Shown piece by piece: positions 45,227 through 54,362 of a stretch of 64,000 nucleotides of DNA (the first letter of the stretch is position 1; every line of letters begins with the position of its first letter). The position numbers and the translations under genes were made by a program. The stretch covers positions 248,001-312,000 of the forward strand of contig NZ_JAOEGC010000002.1 in the NCBI RefSeq assembly GCF_031801495.1. The letters are read 5' to 3'. The stretch is from Agrobacterium tumefaciens_K. Lineage in GTDB: Bacteria > Pseudomonadota > Alphaproteobacteria > Rhizobiales > Rhizobiaceae. The notes beneath the pieces are model-generated. The model made no database searches, was not told where the DNA came from, and was given only the letters and a program-made list of their open reading frames with translations.

Positions 45227-45346
45227 CGAACTCCAGAAGAACCCACAATTGCTTCAGGCTTTTTGCCGCAAGCCTTGATTTTTGCCGCCCGAAGCTCGAT
45301 ATCGGGCGCAAACAACCACAGTTAATCTTCCAATCTGGAGAACGTC

Positions 45347-45994
45347 ATGACCGACGATACAAAAAAGCCCGGACCTGACGCGGACGTCGCCGAAGAAGTG
45401 ATCGACAGTGCGCTGGCGGGCGAAGAAGCAATCGATGAGGCTGCGACGAAGGCCGAGCCCGATCCGGTTGCGCTTCTGAAGGCTGAAAACGCTGATCTGC
45501 GCGACAAATTCCTGCGTCTTGCGGCAGAGATGGACAATCTTCGCCGTCGTACCGAGCGTGACGTCAAGGATGCGAAGCTTTATTCCGTTGCAGGTTTCGC
45601 ACGTGACATGCTGGCTGTTTCCGACAATCTGCGCCGCGCGCTGGAAGCTATTCCCGATCATCTCAAGAACAATGCGGAAGCTGGTATCAACGGCCTGATT
45701 GAAGGCGTGGATATGACCGAGCGCTCGATGCTGTCGGCGCTGGAGCGTCACGGTGTGAAGAAGATCGAAGCTGAGGGCGAGAAATTCGATCCGAACTTCC
45801 ATCAGGCGATGTTCGAAATTCCGAACACGACGGTTCCGAACAACACCGTGCTTCAGGTTGTTCAGGCCGGCTTTACGATCGGTGACCGCGTGCTGCGCCC
45901 GGCTATGGTTGGTGTTGCAAAAGGGGGGCCGAAGCCGGAAGCAGCTGCAGCAGCCGAGCCCGGCACTGGATCGCTGAACGAAAAAGATGCCTGA
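45347..45994 (+). CDS. grpE: GrpE, nucleotide exchange factor of DnaK
   Basis: 215 residues. An acidic N-terminal tail, the long helix around LLKAENADLRDKFLRLAAEMDNLRRRTERD, then the C-terminal beta domain with GEKFDPNFHQAMFE and VLQVVQAGF. It releases ADP from DnaK during heat-shock refolding. The ATG follows TGGAGAACGTC, and a strong terminator lies after the gene. Confidence 0.96.
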   Translation: MTDDTKKPGPDADVAEEVIDSALAGEEAIDEAATKAEPDPVALLKAENADLRDKFLRLAAEMDNLRRRTERDVKDAKLYSVAGFARDMLAVSDNLRRALEAIPDHLKNNAEAGINGLIEGVDMTERSMLSALERHGVKKIEAEGEKFDPNFHQAMFEIPNTTVPNNTVLQVVQAGFTIGDRVLRPAMVGVAKGGPKPEAAAAAEPGTGSLNEKDA

Positions 45995-46020
45995 GACAAT
46001 CGGGATGTTCTGAAAAATAA

Positions 46021-46045
46021 AACGCGCCGTTAAGGCGCGTTTTTT
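46021..46045 (+). terminator. Intrinsic terminator of grpE
   Basis: AACGCGCC (46021-46028) and GGCGCGTT (46034-46041) form an 8-bp stem with loop GTTAA, followed by a T-run. The A-run before it means it can also act for ptsN on the other strand. Confidence 0.88.
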
Positions 46046-46097
46046 GTTTGGGGATTTCCTGGCTGCATGCATTCGGGAGCAATTGCAGCAAGATCAA

Positions 46098-46559
46098 TCA
46101 GGCGGCGGTTGCCTGTTCCTGGTTGAGGAATGTGTAGATCGCCGTATCGGAATCGGTGGCGCGCAGCTTGGCCACAAGCTCGGGATCGCGCAAGGCACGG
46201 GCAATTCTCGACAGTGCCTTCAGGTGGTCAGCGCCGGCGCCTTCAGGAGCAAGCAGAAGAAACACCAGATCGACGGGCTGATCGTCCAGCGCCTCGAAAT
46301 CGACAGGAGTCTCAAGGCGTGCGAAAACGCCGGTGATCGTGTTGATGCTGTTGAGTTTTCCATGCGGAATGGCAATGCCGTGTCCAACACCGGTAGAACC
46401 AAGTCGCTCACGCTGGAGGATGACGTCGAAAACTTCCCGTTCCGAAACTCCGGTAATTCTGGACGCTTTGGCGGCCAGTTCCTGGAGTAATTGTTTTTTG
46501 GAATTTACCTTGAGGGCGGGAATAATCGCATCTTGTTGCAGCAAATCTGCCAACGCCAT
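46098..46559 (-). CDS. ptsN: Nitrogen-PTS EIIA protein (PtsN)
   Basis: 153 residues. PTS EIIA domain with the phospho-His in GIAIPHGK (His near residue 66), then FARLETPVDFEALDDQPVDLVFLLLAP. It is the last phospho-carrier of the nitrogen PTS and regulates K+ transport and metabolism rather than carrying sugar. It lies downstream of hpf and rpoN on the same strand, the usual neighbourhood. Confidence 0.95.
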   Translation of the reverse strand: MALADLLQQDAIIPALKVNSKKQLLQELAAKASRITGVSEREVFDVILQRERLGSTGVGHGIAIPHGKLNSINTITGVFARLETPVDFEALDDQPVDLVFLLLAPEGAGADHLKALSRIARALRDPELVAKLRATDSDTAIYTFLNQEQATAA

Positions 46560-46641
46560 TCTCTTTTTCCTTCATGCCATCGAGACGATGCGGGAGGCGA
46601 ATTCGCGGTTGCGAACGGCCTCCCACGTCTTGTCAGACTGT

Positions 46642-47220
46642 TCAGCTCTTGATCGTCGCTGCGTCGATCCAGCCTATATTGCCGTCGGTCCGCCGATAGA
46701 CGATATTGAGATATTCCTTACCGGGACTACGAAACAGAAGAACCGGCTCATCCGTCATGTCGAGAGCCATGACGGCGCTGGCGACGGACATCGTTTTTAT
46801 CTGTTTCGAGCTCTCGGCGACGATGGTTGGTGCGTAATCTTCGGGAACCTCCTCGTCCACGTCCGATATCGCATCCATTACAGTATAAGCGATTTCCTGC
46901 GTAGCGCCGTTGGAAGCAGAACCATTGTGATGATCCTTCAGCTTCCGCTTGTAGCGACGCAGGCGCTTTTCGATCCGTTCCGCAGCGGCGTCGAAGCTCG
47001 CCTGCGGGTCGTTCGCCTGACCAGCTGCATGCAGAACAACACCCGTGTCGAGGTGAATTTTGCAATCTGCAGCAAAGCGTGGCCCGGATTTTTCAACGGT
47101 CACCTGCCCTGAATACCCTCCATCGAAGTATTTGGTAACCGCCAGACCTATATTGTCCTCGATCCGCTGACGGAAAGATTCGCCGATCTCCATATGTTTA
47201 CCAGATACACGCACACTCAT
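46642..47220 (-). CDS. hpf: Long-form ribosome hibernation promoting factor
   Basis: 192 residues from ATG 47220 (MSVRVSGKHMEIGESF). The N-terminal RaiA-like domain (residues 1-105, ERIEKRLRRYKRKLKDHH) and C-terminal dimerisation domain (DEPVLLFRSPGKEYLNIVYRR) make it the long form, able to join two ribosomes into 100S particles by itself. It lies between rpoN and ptsN, as in other rhizobia and enteric bacteria. Confidence 0.94.
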   Translation of the reverse strand: MSVRVSGKHMEIGESFRQRIEDNIGLAVTKYFDGGYSGQVTVEKSGPRFAADCKIHLDTGVVLHAAGQANDPQASFDAAAERIEKRLRRYKRKLKDHHNGSASNGATQEIAYTVMDAISDVDEEVPEDYAPTIVAESSKQIKTMSVASAVMALDMTDEPVLLFRSPGKEYLNIVYRRTDGNIGWIDAATIKS

Positions 47221-47453
47221 GGAATTTTTCCTTTTTGTAGTGATTTGCGAGTACCAGCTTACGTCAAGCCGCGCGCGCATCCAAGCGTTTCGAAGGCCTC
47301 AACGAGCCCTCATTCGAATTTTACGCCCATGGACGGTGGAGATGAATCCGTTACAAACGACCTTGATACTGTGTGCGGCGGGCTTCTAGCCGTTGCGCTG
47401 GCAAGAGTCAATGGTGCGGTGGGGCGCCGAAAAAAACGTGATCTGCGCTGAGA

Positions 47454-49007
47454 TCAGCCAACGGAGAATTTGGCCAGCGCCTTTTTCTCGCGGCGCCTTT
47501 GAACGGAAGAGGGTATATTCATCGCTTCGCGGTATTTTGCAACTGTACGGCGTGCCAGATCGATACCGTTGTTTTTCAGATTTTCGACGATATCGTCATC
47601 GGAAAGGACGGCATCAGCTGCCTCCTGGGAGATCATTGCCTTGATGCGATGGCGAACCGCTTCGGCAGAATGACTGTCGCCACCCTCGACGGAACTGATC
47701 GACACGCTGAAGAAATATTTCAGCTCGAAAACCCCTCGGGGCGTCAGCATGTATTTTTTGGACGTGACGCGGCTGACGGTGGATTCGTGCATCTTGATCG
47801 CGTCCGCGACCGTCTTGAGGTTCAGCGGTCGCAGATGACCGACGCCGTTGATGAGGAAGGCATCCTGCTGGCGCACGATTTCCGTGGCGACCTTCATGAT
47901 GGTCTTGGCGCGCTGGTCGAGACTTCGGGTCAGCCAGTGCGCCGTCTGCATGCAATCGGACAGAAAATCCTGATCTTCGCCCTGACGCGTCTTGTGTTTT
48001 GAGACTTCGGCGAAATAGGTCTGGTTGATGAGCACGCGTGGCAGGGTGTCGGGATTGATTTCCACGAGCCAGCCACCTTCTGACGATGGACGTACGATGA
48101 TATCGGGTACGATCGTCTCCGAAACGGTCGACTCGAAGCCTGCACCCGGGCGCGGGTTGAGCATCCTGATTTCCGAAAGCATGTCGAGGAGGTCTTCCTC
48201 GTCAACGCCACAGAGTTTCTTCAGCGTGGCGAAGTCGCGTTTCGCCAGCAATTCCAGATTATCGATGAAAGCCCGCATGGCCGGATCGAGTCGGTCTTTC
48301 TGGGAAAGCTGGATCGCCAGGCATTCGCTCAGGGACCGCGCAAAAACGCCGGGCGGATCGAAGCCCTGCAAGAGCTTCAGAACGCTTTCCGTGACTGCTG
48401 TTGTCGTTCCCAGTCGGTCGGCGACATCCTGCACCGCATCAGCCGCGATATATCCGGTTTCATCCAGCTGCCCGATCAGGGCATCCGCGATCACCCGGTC
48501 TTCGGTCGATGTTATGGCGAATGGCAGTTGCTGGTTCAGATGGTCGTGAAGACTCGGTTTTGCGGCGACGAAATCATCGAGATCGTAGCTTTCTCCTGCT
48601 TCCTGCCCAGGCATCGAGCGCCACTGGCTCAGCAGCTCCGGGGCATCTGCCTTTCGGGGCTCGGCATCGTCTGGAAAGACATTTTCGAAACTGGTATCGA
48701 GTTGCTCGCCAAGATTGGCGGCGGGATCGCCGTACCAGTCCTCGCTATCAGCGGTGACGGTTGCAGCCGGTTTTCCCGCGAGGTCGTCACTGGCGTCGCT
48801 GAAATTATCGGCATTTTCGGGCGTGTTGCCGCCCAAATCGCTGTCGTTTGCTACAATTTCCAGCAGCGGATTCCGCTCAACTTCCTGTGCGATAAACTGA
48901 GTCAGCTCAAAATGAGTCATTTGAAGCAGCTGTATCGACTGCATCAACTGCGGTGTCATCACGAGAGACTGGTTTTGACGCAGCAAAAGGTTGGCAGATA
49001 ATGCCAT
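47454..49007 (-). CDS. rpoN: RNA polymerase sigma-54 factor
   Basis: 517 residues from ATG 49007 (MALSANLLLRQNQSLVMTPQ); an in-frame ATG at 49049 would add 14 residues. Region I Gln/Leu-rich (QLMQSIQLLQM), acidic region II, the core-binding domain, HTH near residues 370-400 and the RpoN box ARRTVAKYRE near the end are intact. It directs transcription of nitrogen, C4-dicarboxylate and other genes with activators. It follows lptB on the same strand, 150 bp away. Confidence 0.95.
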   Translation of the reverse strand: MALSANLLLRQNQSLVMTPQLMQSIQLLQMTHFELTQFIAQEVERNPLLEIVANDSDLGGNTPENADNFSDASDDLAGKPAATVTADSEDWYGDPAANLGEQLDTSFENVFPDDAEPRKADAPELLSQWRSMPGQEAGESYDLDDFVAAKPSLHDHLNQQLPFAITSTEDRVIADALIGQLDETGYIAADAVQDVADRLGTTTAVTESVLKLLQGFDPPGVFARSLSECLAIQLSQKDRLDPAMRAFIDNLELLAKRDFATLKKLCGVDEEDLLDMLSEIRMLNPRPGAGFESTVSETIVPDIIVRPSSEGGWLVEINPDTLPRVLINQTYFAEVSKHKTRQGEDQDFLSDCMQTAHWLTRSLDQRAKTIMKVATEIVRQQDAFLINGVGHLRPLNLKTVADAIKMHESTVSRVTSKKYMLTPRGVFELKYFFSVSISSVEGGDSHSAEAVRHRIKAMISQEAADAVLSDDDIVENLKNNGIDLARRTVAKYREAMNIPSSVQRRREKKALAKFSVG

Positions 49008-49159
49008 GGCGGACGCGAAACTCCCCTTACAGCTTTCCCGCTGCTTCATTTTCCGAAAAATTTACGGAGACAATGAAACTTGGCCCAAAAATTGCTTTTT
49101 TATTCTATTTGGTCAAGCGTCAGAGTGGGGGGAGATGAAGAATCTTTCGCGTCCGGACG

Positions 49160-49969
49160 TCAGAGGCTAAAATTATTACCCAGATAGAGACGGCGTACGT
49201 CGGGATTGTTGACGATGTCGTCGGCACGGCCATGGGTCAGGACTTCGCCAGCATGAATAATGTAGGCGCGGTCGATAAGGCCAAGCGTCTCTCTGACGTT
49301 ATGATCGGTAATCAGAACGCCAATACCGCGTGCAGTCAAGTGCCGCACGAGATTCTGGATGTCGCTGACGGAAATCGGATCGACGCCGGCGAACGGTTCG
49401 TCCAGCAGCATGAAGGTCGGGTCCGTCGCGAGGGCGCGTGCGATTTCAAGGCGTCGCCGCTCACCGCCTGAGAGCGCAACCGCCGGTGATTTGCGTAGCT
49501 GGGCGATGTGAAACTCTTCCAGCAGCTCATCAAGCTTGTGGTTGCGCTTCACGCTGTCCGGCTCATGAACTTCCAGAACGGCCTTGATATTGTCTTCCAC
49601 CGTCAGACCACGGAAAATCGAAGCTTCCTGCGGTAGATAACCGACGCCGAGACGCGAGCGACGGTACATCGGCATGGTCGTGACATCGTTGCCGTTGATG
49701 GCGATCTTGCCCGTGTCGACCGGTACAAGTCCGGTAATCATATAGAAACAGGTCGTTTTGCCAGCGCCGTTCGGGCCAAGCAGGCCAACGGCTTCGCCGC
49801 GGCGGACGACCAGCGACACGCCATTGACCACGCGTCGCGTGTTGTAGGTCTTTGTCAGGCCATGCGCGATCAGCGTGCCTTCATAGCGCGCCTTGTCTGC
49901 CGACGAAGCCATTTCATCGGAGCGGCTCGGCGCTGCGCCGAACATTTTTGAGAACGAGGGTATCTTCAC
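49160..49969 (-). CDS. lptB: LPS export ABC transporter ATPase LptB
   Basis: 269 residues from GTG 49969; a shorter form from ATG 49945 is possible. The first ~30 residues are a non-conserved extension. Walker A GPNGAGKT, signature ALSGGERRRLE, Walker B FMLLDEPFAGVDP and His of ITDHNVRETL are present. It powers LPS extraction from the inner membrane with LptF/G (not in this window). It is 9 bp after lptA, so lptC-lptA-lptB form an operon. Confidence 0.95.
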   Translation of the reverse strand: MKIPSFSKMFGAAPSRSDEMASSADKARYEGTLIAHGLTKTYNTRRVVNGVSLVVRRGEAVGLLGPNGAGKTTCFYMITGLVPVDTGKIAINGNDVTTMPMYRRSRLGVGYLPQEASIFRGLTVEDNIKAVLEVHEPDSVKRNHKLDELLEEFHIAQLRKSPAVALSGGERRRLEIARALATDPTFMLLDEPFAGVDPISVSDIQNLVRHLTARGIGVLITDHNVRETLGLIDRAYIIHAGEVLTHGRADDIVNNPDVRRLYLGNNFSL

Positions 49970-49978
49970 GAGGAAAGG

Positions 49979-50563
49979 CTACTGTTTTTTCTGCTGCGAC
50001 TTCGGATCGAGCATGATCCGGACAGGGCCGCCGCAGCTTTCAAGCTTGGCCTGTCCCGTGTTCATCAGAACGGTCAGCTTGCAGCCGGTGAAGACGTTGG
50101 TGCCTTCGGACAGAACAACCTGCTTGCCGGTGAGAATGAAGGTCTGCGCCGCCATGTCGAACTCGCCATGGTCGGCGGTCGCCTTCTGGGTGCCGGATGT
50201 CAGGAAGACATTGTTGTCGACGAAGATCTTTTCGATATTCGCATCGCCGCTTGTGAGCGACGAACCTTCGCCCTTGTAGTTGACGGTCATCTTGCCGGAC
50301 TGAAGCGTGGTCGTTCCCTGAACGACCTTCACGTTGCCGGTGAAATAGGCTTTGCGCTCCTGATCCCGGATCTCAAGCTGATCGCTCTCGATCGCAATGG
50401 GCTGGTCGCCGGAAAGTTTGACGCCCTGCATGTTGCTGGTCGTGCTCTGTGCCAGCGCGGTGGAGGCGAAACAGACGGCGGCAATCGCGAGATAGGCCGG
50501 CTTGCCGAAGAAAACGGGACGGGAAATGTGCATCATCTGGACCGGGCTCTCAGTTGCCTTCAT
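49979..50563 (-). CDS. lptA: LPS transport periplasmic protein LptA
   Basis: 194 residues from ATG 50563, overlapping the lptC end by 14 bp. The N-terminal signal peptide (hydrophobic stretch about residues 16-30, ending STALAQ) is followed by the OstA-like beta repeats: PIAIESDQLEIRDQERKA, VVQGTTTLQSGKMTVNY. It bridges LPS across the periplasm between LptC and LptD. Confidence 0.92.
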   Translation of the reverse strand: MKATESPVQMMHISRPVFFGKPAYLAIAAVCFASTALAQSTTSNMQGVKLSGDQPIAIESDQLEIRDQERKAYFTGNVKVVQGTTTLQSGKMTVNYKGEGSSLTSGDANIEKIFVDNNVFLTSGTQKATADHGEFDMAAQTFILTGKQVVLSEGTNVFTGCKLTVLMNTGQAKLESCGGPVRIMLDPKSQQKKQ

Positions 50564-51215
50564 TCTTGATATTGGATGCAGCGATACGCGCGCGTACCTG
50601 CCCCGAAAAAGTGATAGTTTTGCCATTATCTGCGATCTGAATGGATTGCGCAACAATGGACCCGTCCTTTGTTTTGATGGACACGGGATCTTCGCTGCTC
50701 ATCTTTCCAGCCTTCAGGTCAACATCTGCCGACTGGAACTTCGCTTGTATTCCATTGCTGAGATTGATGTCAAAAGGTGCCGTCATCTTCAACGCGTTTG
50801 TCGAGCGGTCGAAAATGCCTTCCTTCGCAACCACTTCGGCAATGATGTCGTTCACCGGCACCGCTGCCAGAACCTTCTCGAGCGTCATGAGATTGGGGTT
50901 TGCGATGTCCTGAAGGGCGCGGTCGGCGTTCATCGAATAATCGATACCCTGTTCGTTACGACCGGCAACCGCTGGCTTTTCCATGACGATCTTGCCGTCT
51001 TCGATGCGCGCGCTTTCAAGCGATACTTCGTCCGGAACCCAGGTTCTCAGCAGTGAAACACCGATAAAGGCCAGCGAAACCACAAGCGCGCTGACAGGCA
51101 GGATGATCTTCAGGCGCTTGACCAGCACGGAATGTTTCAGCGCGCGCTCGTAGGCCACGGCCTGACCGTTCGGCAATGAAAATGCGGGCGCTGGTTCGCG
51201 AAGTCTTTCAAGCAT
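50550..51215 (-). CDS. lptC: LPS export protein LptC
   Basis: 221 residues from ATG 51215; the open frame is longer but then overlaps the sppA leader on the other strand. One transmembrane helix (KIILPVSALVVSLAFIGVSLL, about residues 37-57) is followed by a periplasmic LptC-like beta fold. The identity rests on that layout and on the lptA and lptB genes immediately after it. It docks LPS from LptB2FG to LptA. Confidence 0.85.
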   Translation of the reverse strand: MLERLREPAPAFSLPNGQAVAYERALKHSVLVKRLKIILPVSALVVSLAFIGVSLLRTWVPDEVSLESARIEDGKIVMEKPAVAGRNEQGIDYSMNADRALQDIANPNLMTLEKVLAAVPVNDIIAEVVAKEGIFDRSTNALKMTAPFDINLSNGIQAKFQSADVDLKAGKMSSEDPVSIKTKDGSIVAQSIQIADNGKTITFSGQVRARIAASNIKNEGN

Positions 51216-51463
51216 GTGAGTGGGTCCGGTCACTTCGTACGCGCCATATGTGGTCCGCAGCGGAAGTTTTTTGTTTATCCTAATGTGTTTGGCACGAGTG
51301 CCTTGTCCTGCCAATATGGTTTTTGTCTGAACGGGTACAAGAGAAGCGCTAATTTTATCATAATTCGGTTTACGCATTGCTTCCTTACAGCTTCGCGCTA
51401 GAACCACAACATTGCGTGCCGCGTGCGGCATTGCCTTGGAACACCGCGAGGGCAGAGGTTTTT

Positions 51464-52417
51464 ATGGATCAGATGGCGATAGCGGATCGCAGGCAGCTGC
51501 GTCGAAAGCTGACATTCTGGCGGATCGCCGCCGTTTTCCTGTTGGTTGCCGGTCTTTTCGGAATCTATCGTTTCTTCTGGACAGAGCCTGGCCAGAACGC
51601 CCGCCCGCATATCGCCCGCGTCGAGATTTCCGGCCTGATACAGGACAATACGGAGCTTTTGGAGCGTCTCGCCAAGATCGAGAAAAATGACAACGTGAAG
51701 GGGCTGATCGTTTCGATTTCCTCGCCCGGCGGTACGACCTACGGCGGTGAGCGCATCTTCAAGGCGCTTCGCGCCGTTGCGGAAAAGAAGCCGGTCGTTT
51801 CGGATATCCGCACACTGGCTGCGTCTGCGGGTTACATGATCGCCGCAGCAGGTGATGCGATCGTCGCAGGCGAGACATCCATCACCGGCTCGATTGGCGT
51901 CATCTTCCAGTATCCTCAGCTCGGGCCGCTGATGGAAAAGCTTGGTGTGTCGCTACAGGAAATCAAATCATCGCCGCTGAAGGCCGAACCCTCGCCCTTC
52001 CACGACGCGCCTGAAGAGGCGAAGGTGATGATAAGGGCGATGGTGACGGACAGCTACAACTGGTTTGTCGACCTTGTGGCGGATCGTCGCAAGCTTCCCA
52101 AAGACGATGTGCTGAAACTGGCTGACGGGTCGATCTACACCGGTCGGCAGGCGCTGGCCAACAGGCTGGTGGACAAGCTAGGCGGCGAAAAGGAAATCCG
52201 CGAGTACTTTGAGACGCGTGGTGTGGCAAAGGATCTGCCGATCGTTGAGTGGCGTGCGCCGTCTTCAAAATCACCGCTTTCGATCTTCAGCCTCGCCGGG
52301 ATTGCAAGAATGTTGGGATATGACGATTTTATCCCGTTTGCAGGGGCTGGTCAGATTGGTGCGGACAAGTTGTTTCTTGACGGTCTCGTTTCGGTTTGGC
52401 AGGTTGAGCAAAATTAA
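51464..52417 (+). CDS. sppA: Signal peptide peptidase SppA
   Basis: 317 residues from ATG 51464, with AGAGG 6 nt upstream. One N-terminal transmembrane helix (about residues 25-45), then the S49 peptidase domain with the catalytic Ser in ETSITGSIGVIFQYP and Lys in SSPLKAEPSPF, as in short SppA proteins. It cleaves leftover signal peptides in the membrane. Divergent from the lptC operon. Confidence 0.93.
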   Translation: MDQMAIADRRQLRRKLTFWRIAAVFLLVAGLFGIYRFFWTEPGQNARPHIARVEISGLIQDNTELLERLAKIEKNDNVKGLIVSISSPGGTTYGGERIFKALRAVAEKKPVVSDIRTLAASAGYMIAAAGDAIVAGETSITGSIGVIFQYPQLGPLMEKLGVSLQEIKSSPLKAEPSPFHDAPEEAKVMIRAMVTDSYNWFVDLVADRRKLPKDDVLKLADGSIYTGRQALANRLVDKLGGEKEIREYFETRGVAKDLPIVEWRAPSSKSPLSIFSLAGIARMLGYDDFIPFAGAGQIGADKLFLDGLVSVWQVEQN

Positions 52418-52443
52418 AAACCCAATTTTTTCAGGGGGCAACC

Positions 52444-52746
52444 GTGATAAAGTCTGAACTGGTGCAGATTGTTGCTGCGCGTAACCCGCACCTTTATCAC
52501 CGCGACGTCGAAAATATCGTCAACGCGGTGCTGGATGAAATCACCGATGCTCTTGCGGCAGGAAATCGCGTAGAGCTTCGCGGCTTCGGTGCATTCTCCG
52601 TCAAGAACCGTCCGTCGCGATCTGGCCGGAACCCACGCACGGGTGAGTCGGTTTTCGTCGAGGAAAAATGGGTGCCTTTCTTCAAGACAGGCAAGGAACT
52701 GCGTGAGCGGCTGAACCCTGGCATGGGTGACGAAGAGGACGATTGA
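52444..52746 (+). CDS. ihfB: Integration host factor beta subunit
   Basis: 100 residues from GTG 52444, preceded by AGGGGGC. HU/IHF-type DNA-bending protein with the arm RNPRTGESVFVEEKWVPFFKTGKELRERL; the Pro at the tip of the arm is present (NPRTG). It follows sppA by 26 bp, so the two are likely co-transcribed. It forms a heterodimer with IhfA, which is not in this window. Confidence 0.95.
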   Translation: MIKSELVQIVAARNPHLYHRDVENIVNAVLDEITDALAAGNRVELRGFGAFSVKNRPSRSGRNPRTGESVFVEEKWVPFFKTGKELRERLNPGMGDEEDD

Positions 52747-52802
52747 TCCTGTCGGCTTTCCAGGCCGGACCCTGGCTCGCCCGCCAAGATGGAGTATTGC
52801 GG

Positions 52803-53135
52803 ATGTCGAAAAAACTCATCAACCTCATCATCTTGGTGCCGCTGGCGGTTGTACTGATCATTCTGTGCGTCGCTAACCGTCAGTCCGCGACGCTCGCGCT
52901 CAACCCTTTCAGGCCCGAAGACGGCGTTCTGTCCTTTACGGCGCCTTTCTTTGTCTTCCTGTTTCTCGCCGTGATTTTCGGCGTGCTGCTGGGCTCTGCG
53001 GCAACATGGATTTCGCAGGGCAAACATCGCAAGCGGGCGCGCGCCGAAGCCAGGGAAGCTATGCGCTGGCATGACGAGGCAAACCGGCAGAAAGCCGCCG
53101 TTGCCACGCAGATTTCGCATCTCCCGGCAAAGTGA
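52803..53135 (+). CDS. LapA-domain membrane protein (DUF1049)
   Basis: 110 residues from ATG 52803. Two N-terminal hydrophobic segments (LINLIILVPLAVVLIILCVAN and PFFVFLFLAVIFGVLLGSAA) are followed by a basic, coiled-coil cytoplasmic tail (RKRARAEAREAMRWHDE). This matches the LapA/YciS layout, linked to LPS assembly and its regulation. It follows ihfB by 56 bp. Confidence 0.82.
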   Translation: MSKKLINLIILVPLAVVLIILCVANRQSATLALNPFRPEDGVLSFTAPFFVFLFLAVIFGVLLGSAATWISQGKHRKRARAEAREAMRWHDEANRQKAAVATQISHLPAK

Positions 53136-53228
53136 TGTCGCAGACATTCCGGCAGTCTCTATGCGAGCGCTGCGCGGAATGGTATCTGCTGCCTGATAAA
53201 GAGTTGGGCAGAAGCGGAAAGATCTCCA

Positions 53229-54362
53229 TTGAAGAAGAAAGACAGCCGGCCGGGCAACAGGACGCGTGCCGGGAGCGATAAGAAACAGACCTTTGCGGCA
53301 AAGCCGTCGCGGCATTCGGAAAATGCGCCGAAGAAGCGCGAGCCCGACGCCATACGCAGTGCGCCCAAACCTGCTGCCAAGGAAAAAGTTGTCGCTCCGC
53401 AGCCTGCTGAGCAGGTGCCTTCCCGTGCTCTCAAGACCCGTACCGGCGATGTGCCTGCTGAACAGGTGCCCGTCATTCTGGAATCCAGCGGTGCCGGTGA
53501 TTTTCATCTGATTGACAGCGGCAACGGGCTGAAGCTCGAGCAATATGGCGACTACCGGATCGTCAGGCCGGAAGCGCAGGCACTTTGGCGCCCGACGCTG
53601 CCGGAGCGTGTCTGGCAGAACGTCGATGCCGTGTTCACTGGCGATACGGACGAGGACGGCATGGGCCGTTGGCGTTTCCCGAAAGCGGCGCTTGGCGAAA
53701 CATGGCCGTTATCACTGCTCGGCGTTGATTTTCTGGGCCGCTTCACGGCGTTTCGCCATGTTGGTGTTTTTCCGGAGCAGATCGTACATTGGCAATGGCT
53801 GAAGACTACCGTCGAAACGGCGGACAGGCCGCTGAAGGTGCTCAATCTGTTTGGTTATACCGGCGTTGCGTCTTTGGTCGCGGCAGCCGCTGGCGCCGAG
53901 GTGACCCACGTCGATGCGTCCAAGAAGGCGATCGGCTGGGCCAAAGAGAACCAGGCGCTTGCCGGGCTGGAGAATGCGCCGATCCGCTGGATCTGCGAGG
54001 ATGCGATGAAGTTCATCCTGCGCGAGGAACGGCGCGGCAACACCTATGACATCATTCTCACGGACCCACCGAAATTCGGACGCGGCACTCATGGCGAAGT
54101 CTGGGAGCTGTTCGACCATCTGCCGCTGATGCTGGACGTTTGCCGCGATATCCTCTCCCCGAATGCGCTTGGATTTGTGCTGACGGCTTACTCCATCCGC
54201 GCCAGCTTTTATTCCATGCACGAACTGATGCGCGAGACGATGCGCGGCGCCGGTGGCGTCGTCGCGTCCGGCGAACTTGTCATTCGCGAGGCCGGTCTTG
54301 ATGGCAAGACGCCGGGCCGTGCGCTGTCCACATCACTCTTCAGCCGCTGGGTGCCCAAATGA
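53229..54362 (+). CDS. Class I SAM-dependent RNA methyltransferase (RlmI/RlmK-like)
   Basis: 377 residues from TTG 53229; no ATG lies nearby in frame before the core. The first ~80 residues are basic, low complexity and probably disordered. The core has motif I LNLFGYTGVASLVAAAAGA, DASKKAIGWAKEN, and motif IV DPPKFGRG. The arrangement resembles the 23S rRNA methyltransferases acting on cytosine or guanine. Its stop overlaps the next gene (ATGA). Exact target base not determined. Confidence 0.82.
   Translation: MKKKDSRPGNRTRAGSDKKQTFAAKPSRHSENAPKKREPDAIRSAPKPAAKEKVVAPQPAEQVPSRALKTRTGDVPAEQVPVILESSGAGDFHLIDSGNGLKLEQYGDYRIVRPEAQALWRPTLPERVWQNVDAVFTGDTDEDGMGRWRFPKAALGETWPLSLLGVDFLGRFTAFRHVGVFPEQIVHWQWLKTTVETADRPLKVLNLFGYTGVASLVAAAAGAEVTHVDASKKAIGWAKENQALAGLENAPIRWICEDAMKFILREERRGNTYDIILTDPPKFGRGTHGEVWELFDHLPLMLDVCRDILSPNALGFVLTAYSIRASFYSMHELMRETMRGAGGVVASGELVIREAGLDGKTPGRALSTSLFSRWVPK

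Noticed and set aside
45227..45346. RpoH heat-shock promoter before grpE
   Set aside because: A CTTG with suitable spacing is present (near 45273), but the -10 match is poor, so I do not call it.
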